From assembly GCA_964353255.1 (NCBI GenBank), contig CAYGVJ010000162.1:1-11257 (forward strand): 11,257 nucleotides of DNA, read 5' to 3'. Position 1 is the first letter of the stretch; every line of letters begins with the position of its first letter. This DNA comes from VFZS01 sp964353255. Its GTDB lineage: Bacteria; Acidobacteriota; Terriglobia; Bryobacterales; Bryobacteraceae. This document shows, piece after piece, positions 1 through 4,773 of the stretch. Position numbers and translations under genes: made by a program. The notes under the pieces are model-generated. The model was given only the letters and a program-made list of their open reading frames with translations, was not told where the DNA came from and ran no database searches.

Positions 1-22
1 GCCTGCCTGCCGGCAGGCAGGC
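1..22. repeat. Perfect 22-bp palindrome at the window edge
   Basis: The first 22 bases equal their own reverse complement: GCCTGCCTGCC followed by GGCAGGCAGGC. The arms are built from GCCT/AGGC tetranucleotides. It lies about 110 bp beyond the iscU stop. No T-run follows on either strand, so it does not look like a classical intrinsic terminator. It may be the edge of a dispersed intergenic palindrome that continues outside the window. Confidence 0.6.
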
Positions 23-56
23 TTGCCAAGGCCACTGCGAACATCGCGCCTATTCC

Positions 57-104
57 GCACAGCCGAGGGCGGCTGTGCCACATGGCCCCGCCGCAAGCGG
101 CGGG
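57..104. repeat. Two adjacent GC-rich hairpins downstream of the isc operon
   Basis: Hairpin A has arms GCACAGCC (57-64) and GGCTGTGC (71-78) around a 6-nt loop. Hairpin B has arms CCCGCCGC (87-94) and GCGGCGGG (97-104) around AA. Both stems are perfect. They begin about 27 nt after the iscU stop on the minus strand, where the isc transcript could end. There is no U-tract, so either Rho-independent ending without a U-run or a dispersed hairpin repeat is possible. The text just after hairpin A (TGTGCCACATGG) resembles that after the hairpin at 3815-3830 (GTGCGCCACGATGG), which favours a repeat family. Confidence 0.5.
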
Positions 105-130
105 CTGGCCGGTCGCGGCGCGCGGTAAGG

Positions 131-592
131 TCAAACCACCTCCCCGACATCCGCAGCGGCGGCCTGGACTGGAGCAGACTGCCTGTCCTGTCCGGTCCCG
201 TTGTCGCTACCCCGTCCGTTCTTTCGCTTCCAGTCGTCGATGGCGGCCTTGATGGCGTCCTCGGCCAGGACCGAGCAGTGGATCTTCACCGGCGGCAGGC
301 TCAGCTCGTTGGCGATGTCCGCGTTCCGGATCTCCAGGGCTTCGTCCAGCGTTTTGCCCTTGACCCATTCGGTCACCAGCGAGGAGCTGGCGATGGCGCT
401 GCCGCAGCCGAAGGTCTTGAACTTGGCGTCCTCGATGACGCCGCTCGAGTTGACCCGGATCTGCAACTTCATTACGTCGCCGCAGGCGGGCGCGCCCACC
501 ATGCCCGTGCCGACCGCCGGGTCGTTCTTGTCCAGCGTGCCCACGTTGCGCGGGTTGTCGTAATGATCCAGTACTTTGTCCGAGTACGCCAT
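131..592 (-). CDS. iscU: Iron-sulfur cluster assembly scaffold protein IscU
   Basis: 153 residues. IscU is the scaffold on which [2Fe-2S] and [4Fe-4S] clusters are built from sulfur delivered by IscS, before transfer to apoproteins in the cytoplasm. The three ligand cysteines are present: Cys37 in ACGD (with Asp39), Cys63 in FGCGSA and Cys106 in HCSVLAEDAI. The LPPVK motif bound by the HscA chaperone is at 99-103, and His105 precedes Cys106. The N-terminus MAYSDKVLDHYDNPRN is typical of the family. The start is an ATG with AGGGG about 6 nt upstream, and only 9 nt separate it from the iscS stop, so it is the third gene of the operon. E. coli IscU has 128 residues. This one carries about 25 extra C-terminal residues, rich in Ala, Gly, Gln and Asp, with no recognisable fold. 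No hscB, hscA or fdx follows within the 130 bp left in the window. Confidence 0.96.
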   Translation of the reverse strand: MAYSDKVLDHYDNPRNVGTLDKNDPAVGTGMVGAPACGDVMKLQIRVNSSGVIEDAKFKTFGCGSAIASSSLVTEWVKGKTLDEALEIRNADIANELSLPPVKIHCSVLAEDAIKAAIDDWKRKNGRGSDNGTGQDRQSAPVQAAAADVGEVV

Positions 593-601
593 GCCAAGCC
601 C

Positions 602-1816
602 CTATTCCGCCACCCACTGCACCTTTTTCAGATCCATGCCCTCCTTGGCCATCTCATAGAGAGGCGACAGCTCCCGCAGGCGCCGCACCGCGTCAATGAC
701 GCGCTCGGCGACGTAATCGACCTCCTCCTCGGTGTTGAAGCGGCCCAACCCGAAGCGGATCGAGGTGTGCGCCAGGTCCTCGCTGACGCCCAACGCCTTC
801 AGCACGTAGCTGGGCTCCAGCGTGGCCGAGGTGCAGGCCGAGCCGCTCGAAACCGCCACGTCCTTGATCCCCATCAGCAAGGACTCCCCTTCCACGTAAG
901 CGAAACTCAGGTTGAGATTGTTGGGCAGCCGGCTGTCCATAGTCCCGTTGATGTAGACCTCGTCTAGCTCGGCCATTATGCGGTCCTTGAGGTAGTCACG
1001 CAAGCGGGACAGGCGGGCGGACTCCTCGGGCATCTCGCGCTGGCAAATGGCGCAGGCCTCGCCCAGGCCGACAATGCCCGTCACGTTGAGGGTCCCGGAG
1101 CGCATGCCGCGCTCATGGCCGCCGCCGTCCATCTGCGCGGTGAGCTGCACGCGGGGGTTCTTGCGGCGCACGTACAGCGCCCCAATGCCCTTCGGCCCGT
1201 ACATCTTGTGGCCGCTCAGGGAGAGCAGGTCGATGTTATCGGCGTTGACGTTGACCGGGACCTTGCCGACGGACTGCGTGGCGTCGGAGTGGAACAGCAC
1301 GCCGCGCTGGCGGGCGATCCGGCCGATCTCGCGGATGGGCTGGAGCACGCCGATCTCGTTGTTGGCGTGCATGATGGTGATCAGGATAGTTTGCTCGGTG
1401 ATCGCCGCCTGGAGGCGGTCCAGGTCGATGAGGCCGCTGGGCTCGACCGGCAGGTAGGTGACCCGGTAGCCGCGCTTCTCGAGCTTCTTGCAGGCGTCAA
1501 GGACCGCCTTGTGCTCGGTGGGTGTGGTGATGATGTGGTTGCCCCGCTCGGCGTACATCTCGGCGACGCCCTTGATGGCCAGGTTGTCGGACTCAGTGGC
1601 GCCGCTGGTGAAAATGATCTCTTCCGGGGTGGCGCCGATCAGCTCCGCGATCTGCCGGCGCGCCTTGTCCACGGCTTCCTTGGCCTCCCAGCCGAAGGAG
1701 TGGCTGCGGCTGGCGGCGTTACCGGACTTTTCGGTGAAGTAAGGCAGCATGGCCTCGAGCACCCGCGGATCCACCGGGGTCGTAGCGTGGTAGTCCATGT
1801 AGATCGGCGTTTTCAT
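602..1816 (-). CDS. iscS: Cysteine desulfurase IscS
   Basis: 404 residues, the same length as E. coli IscS. It is a PLP-dependent enzyme that converts L-cysteine to L-alanine, passing the sulfur as an enzyme persulfide to IscU and to tRNA-thiolation partners. Visible features: N-terminal YMDYHATTPVDPRV; SGATESDNLA at 71-80 (phosphate-binding region); His102 in TEHKAV stacking on PLP; Asp178 and Gln181 in HSDATQ; the PLP-binding Lys204 in SLSGHKMYGPKG; and the catalytic Cys328 in SSGSACTSATLEPSYVL on the mobile loop. The C-terminal MDLKKVQW region corresponds to the IscU-docking tail of group I IscS proteins. Its ATG overlaps the iscR stop (ATGA, positions 1813-1816), and GGAAGGA lies just upstream, so translation is probably coupled to iscR. 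Confidence 0.97.
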   Translation of the reverse strand: MKTPIYMDYHATTPVDPRVLEAMLPYFTEKSGNAASRSHSFGWEAKEAVDKARRQIAELIGATPEEIIFTSGATESDNLAIKGVAEMYAERGNHIITTPTEHKAVLDACKKLEKRGYRVTYLPVEPSGLIDLDRLQAAITEQTILITIMHANNEIGVLQPIREIGRIARQRGVLFHSDATQSVGKVPVNVNADNIDLLSLSGHKMYGPKGIGALYVRRKNPRVQLTAQMDGGGHERGMRSGTLNVTGIVGLGEACAICQREMPEESARLSRLRDYLKDRIMAELDEVYINGTMDSRLPNNLNLSFAYVEGESLLMGIKDVAVSSGSACTSATLEPSYVLKALGVSEDLAHTSIRFGLGRFNTEEEVDYVAERVIDAVRRLRELSPLYEMAKEGMDLKKVQWVAE

Positions 1817-2256
1817 CGGTCCTTCCCGGCGCTCAAAACCTGGAGACGTTCCGCACGCTCCGGTTGCTCTTGCATCTCCGCTATAGTGATGCTGTCCAAC
1901 ACCTGAAGGATTCGGAGCTGGATCTGGCGCAACGGCTCCCGGACGCTACACCGGCCCGAGTGGTAGCAGTTCCCCGCTCGCGTGGAGCAGGAGGTCAGGA
2001 TGGTGGGCCCGTCGATGGCCCGGATGACCTCCAGAGCGGTGATGGCGCCCGGATCGCGCGCCAGTTGGTAGCCGCCATTGGTGCCGTGCGTGGAGGCGAG
2101 CAGCCCCTGGCGCGCCAGCTTCTGAAGCACCTTGGCCAGCAGGGGCAGGGGAATGCCGTAGCAGTTGGCGATCTCCTTGGCGCTGGAGGCGCGGCGATCG
2201 GCCAAGTGCTTGACGGCGATCAGCCCGTAGTCGGCTTTGCGAGTAAGGCGGAGCAT
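1813..2256 (-). CDS. iscR: Rrf2-family [Fe-S] transcriptional regulator, IscR-type
   Basis: 147 residues from the ATG at 2256. It is a winged-helix repressor/activator that senses cluster supply through a bound [2Fe-2S] cluster and controls Fe-S assembly genes. The N-terminus MLRLTRKADYGLIAVKHLA is the Rrf2 signature, and the recognition region around residues 25-70 includes AKEIANCYGIPLPLLAKVLQ and the wing THGTNGGYQLAR. Cys90, Cys97 and Cys103 form the cluster-ligand set (C-x6-C-x5-C, close to E. coli IscR Cys92/98/104). The frame is open to a TTG at 2310, but that TTG is the first three bases of a perfect TTGACA -35 box and lies upstream of the -10, so it cannot be in the mRNA from this promoter. 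The ATG at 2256 is therefore preferred. I see no Shine-Dalgarno sequence in the predicted leader of about 19 nt. It is the first gene of iscR-iscS-iscU and probably autoregulated through the palindrome at 2255-2279. Confidence 0.93.
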   Translation of the reverse strand: MLRLTRKADYGLIAVKHLADRRASSAKEIANCYGIPLPLLAKVLQKLARQGLLASTHGTNGGYQLARDPGAITALEVIRAIDGPTILTSCSTRAGNCYHSGRCSVREPLRQIQLRILQVLDSITIAEMQEQPERAERLQVLSAGKDR

Positions 2257-2279
2257 ATCGGACCGTTCTGGTCCAATAT
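2255..2279. promoter_or_regulatory. 25-bp palindromic operator of the isc operon (IscR-type site)
   Basis: On the minus strand the site reads ATATTGGACC, then AGAAC, then GGTCCGATAT. The two 10-nt arms are inverted repeats with one mismatch. The frame ATA-x3-GAC-x7-GTC-x3-TAT and the total length of 25 bp match the skeleton of the E. coli IscR type 1 site, although several inner positions differ. It begins 2 bp after the -10 box and ends in the iscR start codon, so a bound protein would block initiation. It is the natural binding site for the Rrf2 protein encoded immediately downstream. Binding itself is inferred. Confidence 0.8.
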
Positions 2280-2281
2280 TG

Positions 2282-2310
2282 AGTGTAGCGCGACTGGGGG
2301 GCGGTGTCAA
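2282..2310 (-). promoter_or_regulatory. Sigma70-type promoter of iscRSU
   Basis: On the minus strand a perfect -35 box TTGACA occupies 2310-2305. A 17-bp spacer follows, then the -10 box TACACT at 2287-2282, which matches TATAAT at four of six positions including the conserved T1, A2 and T6. The start of transcription is expected near 2275, giving a leader of about 19 nt before the iscR ATG at 2256. Confidence 0.8.
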
Positions 2311-2446
2311 ATGCGTCGCTCCGCGAGCGCCCCGGCGGGCGGCGGAGTTGGCTTCGTTTCGTAATTTTCTCCTACCGCATTGATTTCACGGGCCTTAGCC
2401 GCCAGCGTTGAGGCGGTTTCGGCGCGGCACGGCATGGCTATTCCCA

Positions 2447-2469
2447 GGGTAGGGGTAGTGGGGTGTGGG
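2447..2469 (+). other. G-quadruplex-type motif
   Basis: The plus strand has four runs of three or four G separated by short loops: GGG, TA, GGGG, TAGT, GGGG, TGT, GGG. This meets the usual G3+N1-7 pattern. It sits about 140 bp upstream of the isc promoter in a G-rich stretch. Whether it folds or acts in the cell is unknown. Confidence 0.45.
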
Positions 2470-2562
2470 TTGTGGATCGTGGCAGCGGAAGTGGTTGGAG
2501 AGGCGGGGGAAAGAGCGGGGGGAGGGCGGTGACGGAGCCGCGGGCGCCTTGCGGATGGAGCC

Positions 2563-2681
2563 CGGCGCGGCTGCGCTCGAAGGCAAAAGGCAAGGGGCAA
2601 AAGGCAAAAAGACCACGAGAGGCAGCGAAGAAACCTGTGCCGCGGTTCAGCGCCGAGGGCGCGAGCTGCCGGAACGTCGCC
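2563..2681. repeat. Heptad-bearing dispersed repeat, copy 1 (4 units)
   Basis: The copy opens with CGGCGCGGCTGCGCTCGA. Four 7-bp units of the form (A/G)GGCAA(A/G) follow at 2581-2608. Then comes a conserved tail: AAGACCA, a variable base, GAGAGGCAGCGAAG, AAACCTGTGCCGCG, and a less conserved end with GCTGCCGG. The second copy at 3576-3721 has the same order with eight heptads. Between the copies lies the DUF4160/DUF2442 pair. The minus-strand translation gives low-complexity leucine/cysteine/proline text, which is an artefact of the 7-bp period. Confidence 0.85.
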
Positions 2682-2886
2682 GAGTGTTTGCGAAGCAGGA
2701 CACGGGGCGATTGTACGGCCTCCGCGCACTTTGTTTGCTGAAAAACCCGGCCTCAGGACTCGCGTGGGAAGAGGTCAAGCGAAGGGTCCGCAGCCGCCGT
2801 GGCCGCTGAATTGATGATAGCCGCTCGTGCGCTGTCTGCCAGCGGCGTTCGCGATCTGTCAGGCGACCGTGTACACTGGGATCAGG

Positions 2887-3123
2887 TTGCCGACGGTTCT
2901 TCGGTCTGGGCCATATCGGTTCTTCTTCTACTCGGCGGATCGAGAGGAACCACCCCACGTCCACGTGGAGCGGGAAGGGCACGGAGCCAAGCTTTGGCTG
3001 GAGCCGGTCCGCCTGGAGAGGAGCCGCGGCTTCGGCCGAGCGGAGATCCGAGGGATAGAGGGACTTGTCGCGGACAAGGCGGCTTTCTTGTTGAGGGCAT
3101 GGCATGAGTACTTTGGTGACTGA
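2887..3123 (+). CDS. DUF4160 domain-containing protein
   Basis: 78 residues if translated from the TTG at 2887. Small DUF4160 proteins are often encoded next to DUF2442 proteins, as here, and are suspected of forming a toxin-antitoxin-like pair; their biochemical role is unproven. Visible family features: N-terminal PTVLRSGPYRFFFYS, the central EEPPHVHVERE with the His-x-His pair, GAKLWLEPVRL, and a C-terminal helix AAFLLRAWHEYF. The frame is open to a GTG at 2827 and also contains a GTG at 2869. I prefer the TTG because it gives the family's usual MPTVLR start. The upstream GGGATCAGG is a poor ribosome-binding site. TACACT at 2872-2877 resembles the isc -10 box, but no good -35 accompanies it. 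The 3' end overlaps the next gene by 20 bp, so the two are co-expressed. Confidence 0.82.
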   Translation: MPTVLRSGPYRFFFYSADREEPPHVHVEREGHGAKLWLEPVRLERSRGFGRAEIRGIEGLVADKAAFLLRAWHEYFGD

Positions 3124-3409
3124 ACTCCAGGAGGCGACGGCCCAGGATGTGAGCGCCAGTGATGACGCTCTGGTTGTGGATCTAGCCGACGGCAGGACGA
3201 TCACGGTGCCCTTGGCCTGGTTCCCACGCTTGGCGCACGGGACACCGACGGAGCGGGCGAACTGGCGCCTTATTGGGAAAGGCGAGGGAATTCACTGGCC
3301 GGATTTGGATGAGGATATCAGCGTGGAGAGCCTTCTGGCGGGGCGGAGGTCCGGCGAGACGCAGGAGTCTCTTGGGCGGTGGCTCCAAGGCCGGAGGGTG
3401 GCCGGCTGA
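3104..3409 (+). CDS. DUF2442 domain-containing protein
   Basis: 101 residues. The DUF2442 fold covers about residues 12-85: DVSASDDALVVDLADGRT, then ITVPLAWFPRLAHGTPTERA, NWRLIGKGEGIHWPDLDEDI and SVESLLAGR. In some relatives this domain is fused to a lambda-repressor-like DNA-binding domain (Nitrosomonas NE0471). No such helix-turn-helix is visible here, and the protein ends about 15 residues after the domain. The ATG has GAGGG 6 nt upstream and lies inside the DUF4160 gene (20-bp overlap), so the pair is translationally coupled. By analogy with toxin-antitoxin operons the two products may bind each other, but the family has no established activity and I cannot say which partner, if either, is toxic. 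Confidence 0.88.
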   Translation: MSTLVTELQEATAQDVSASDDALVVDLADGRTITVPLAWFPRLAHGTPTERANWRLIGKGEGIHWPDLDEDISVESLLAGRRSGETQESLGRWLQGRRVAG

Positions 3410-3445
3410 CCAGCCGCCGCGGGCGACCGAAGTGTGCGCCACCGG

Positions 3446-3475
3446 GGGCTGGCGATCCCAGCTGACTGCCAGCCC
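3446..3475. repeat. Hairpin downstream of the DUF4160/DUF2442 pair
   Basis: Perfect 8-bp arms GGGCTGGC (3446-3453) and GCCAGCCC (3468-3475) enclose a 14-nt loop, 36 bp after the DUF2442 stop. There is no T-run, so termination is only possible. The preceding GTGTGCGCCACC resembles sequence beside the hairpins at 57-78 and 3815-3830. Confidence 0.4.
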
Positions 3476-3575
3476 AGGCCCTCCGGCGTAGAACTGAACC
3501 GCTGGCCGTCCCGATCAAAAGGCAGGATACACGCACAAGGCCTGACTATGCGCCGACCGAGCGAAGGCGGCTGCG

Positions 3576-3721
3576 CGGCGCGGCTGCGCTCGAAGGCAAG
3601 AGGCAGAGGGCAAGAGGCAGAAGGCAAAAGGCAAGGGGCAGAGGGCAAAAAGACCAGGAGAGGCAGCGAAGAAACCTGTGCCGCGCATCAGCGCCAGGCG
3701 CAAGCTGCCGGTACATCGTCG
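3576..3721. repeat. Heptad-bearing dispersed repeat, copy 2 (8 units)
   Basis: Same architecture and orientation as copy 1 at 2563-2681. The opening CGGCGCGGCTGCGCTCGA is followed by eight 7-bp units of the form (A/G)GGCA(A/G)(A/G) at 3594-3649, then the same tail AAGACCA, GAGAGGCAGCGAAG, AAACCTGTGCCGCG and a GCTGCCGG end. The unit number differs (8 against 4), as expected for slipped-strand or recombinational change. The two copies are direct repeats about 1 kb apart. Confidence 0.85.
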
Positions 3722-3793
3722 GCGCACGTAGCGGCGGCCTCGCTGGAGCGACAGTTGGGCGTGACTGGTCGGCTGCGTATCGACGCGGAGCAC

Positions 3794-3830
3794 GGCGAAC
3801 TGAAGTTCGCCGCGGCACGCTGAAGCGTGC
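3794..3830. repeat. Two tandem perfect hairpins; possible terminator of the minus-strand operon
   Basis: The first hairpin has arms GGCGAAC (3794-3800) and GTTCGCC (3805-3811) with loop TGAA. The second has arms GCACGCT (3815-3821) and AGCGTGC (3824-3830) with GA between. They begin 15 nt past the stop codon of the isomerase gene on the minus strand. No U-tract is present. The paired arrangement and the flanking GTGCGCCAC text suggest a REP-like intergenic element that may also stabilise or end the transcript. Confidence 0.55.
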
Positions 3831-3844
3831 GCCACGATGGCATT

Positions 3845-4765
3845 CTATGCCCCGAAGGCTTCGCGCAGCACGGCCAGGCTCTTGGGCACGGCGGTGTCGG
3901 GGGTCTCCTTGCCTTCCATCTCGAGGGAAACCCAGCCTTGATAGCCGGCCTTGCGGAGAATGCCCGCGATGCGCTTGTAGTCCAGGTCCAGCGTGTACCA
4001 CTCACCGCCGCCGTAGTAGGTCTTGGCCTGGACGACCGAGGCGTACGGGGCCAGCTTCTCAATCTCCGGATAGGCCTCGCCCGGGAAGTTGCCGGTGTCG
4101 AGATTGATCCCCAGCCAGGGAGAGTTTACGGTCTTCCAAATCTGAAGCAGCGTTTCCGGCCGGGTGGTCAGACCCCAGTGGTTTTCGAGCGCCAGCAGAA
4201 CGCCGGCCTTCTCGGCGTAGGGGAGGCACTCTTGGATCGACTCGATGCACCAGCGCACGGCGTCTTCGTTGGTGTAGCCGGCGAGCGGCGGCTCGTCGCC
4301 TTTGACTTTCATCAGGTCGTCGAAGGACTTCACGGTCTTCCACCGCCCCGAGTTCAGGCGGATAGAGGGGATCCCCATTTGCGCGGCCAGATCAATGCAG
4401 TGCTTGGTGTGAGCGATGTGTTTCTGCCGGTCTTCCACCTTCGGCCAGACAAAATCCTGGTGGATGGAGAGCATCATCAGGGCTACGCTGTTGCGGAAGG
4501 CGATCTGCTTGAGGCGGTTCAGGTAGGCAGGGGATTCCTCGGCCATTTGGCGGTGGAGAACTTCCACGCCGTCGAATCCGAGCCGGGCCGCCTGCTCGAT
4601 TACTTTTTCGACGGGGTACTTCTGGGGCCGGAAGTGCCAGTAGGAGTAAGTGGAAGTTGCCAACCGGATGCGGGAGGGTTTGGCGGCGGCCTGGCCGGAG
4701 CCGGCGGCAGGCAAGGCCGCGGCCAGGGCGCCTTGTCGGAGCAAGTCACGTCTGGAAGTGTTCAT
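3845..4765 (-). CDS. Tat-exported sugar phosphate isomerase/epimerase-like protein (xylose isomerase-like TIM barrel)
   Basis: 306 residues from the ATG at 4765. The N-terminus NTSRRDLLRQGALAAALPA is a twin-arginine signal (Arg5-Arg6) with a short hydrophobic stretch, so export of the folded protein is expected. The mature part, from about residue 30, is a xylose isomerase-like/AP endonuclease 2 TIM barrel: LATSTYSYWHF near the start, GFDGVEVLHRQM (63-74), HQDF (102-105), LALENHWG with Glu194, NLDTGNFPGE with Asp223, QAKTYY with Lys248 and VSLEMEG with Glu282. Glu194, Asp223 and Glu282 are the expected divalent-metal ligands; the fourth, often a His, is unclear. An in-frame ATG at 4777 overlaps the exporter stop (ATGA), but the ATG at 4765 has GAGG 6 nt upstream and puts the Arg pair close to the terminus, so I prefer it. 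It lies 8 nt after the exporter gene. The substrate cannot be named. Confidence 0.88.
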   Translation of the reverse strand: MNTSRRDLLRQGALAAALPAAGSGQAAAKPSRIRLATSTYSYWHFRPQKYPVEKVIEQAARLGFDGVEVLHRQMAEESPAYLNRLKQIAFRNSVALMMLSIHQDFVWPKVEDRQKHIAHTKHCIDLAAQMGIPSIRLNSGRWKTVKSFDDLMKVKGDEPPLAGYTNEDAVRWCIESIQECLPYAEKAGVLLALENHWGLTTRPETLLQIWKTVNSPWLGINLDTGNFPGEAYPEIEKLAPYASVVQAKTYYGGGEWYTLDLDYKRIAGILRKAGYQGWVSLEMEGKETPDTAVPKSLAVLREAFGA

Positions 4766-4773
4766 AGGAAACC

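Larger units (their letters stand above)
2311..2886. other. Non-coding accessory region upstream of iscR
   Basis: I find no convincing gene here. It contains a short AT-richer stretch (about 2346-2400), a purine/G-rich stretch (about 2445-2545) with a G-quadruplex-type motif at 2447-2469, the first copy of a heptad-bearing repeat (2563-2681), and about 200 bp of unassigned sequence before the DUF4160 gene. Open frames on both strands run through the region, but they are compositionally driven and have no family signature. A short segment at 2752-2809 could be read as the end of an antitoxin-like protein (GLAWEEVKRRVRSRRGR), but this is weak. Confidence 0.55.
3410..3844. other. Non-coding region with repeats and hairpins
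   Basis: No gene is supported in these 435 bp. The region holds a hairpin (3446-3475) after the DUF2442 gene, the second heptad-bearing repeat (3576-3721), and two tandem hairpins (3794-3830) just beyond the 3' end of the minus-strand isomerase gene. It separates the plus-strand DUF pair from a minus-strand operon, so both transcripts probably end here. Confidence 0.6.

Noticed and set aside
57..104. Classical intrinsic terminator for the isc operon
   Set aside because: The stems are strong, but no T-run follows on the minus strand. Kept only as hairpins/repeat.
23..967. Long plus-strand open frame opposite iscU and iscS
   Set aside because: High GC content creates long antisense frames. 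The minus strand encodes proteins with full catalytic motifs.
2256..2310. Extension of iscR by 18 residues to a TTG start at 2310
   Set aside because: The TTG is part of the perfect -35 box TTGACA and lies upstream of the -10. The usual Rrf2 N-terminus MLRLTRKADYGL starts at 2256.
2307..2729. Minus-strand open frame of 140 codons
   Set aside because: It runs through the isc promoter and the heptad repeat. Its leucine/cysteine/proline text (such as CLLPLAFC) comes from the 7-bp period, and there is no family signature.
2647..3204. Minus-strand open frame of 185 codons opposite the DUF4160 gene
   Set aside because: No recognisable domain. The plus-strand frame carries clear DUF4160 and DUF2442 motifs instead.
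2581..3649. CRISPR array
   Set aside because: The units are contiguous 7-bp tandem repeats without unique spacers, and no cas genes are present.
3515..4001. Minus-strand open frames across the second repeat
   Set aside because: Same heptad-derived low-complexity translation; the rest is an out-of-frame reading of the isomerase gene end.
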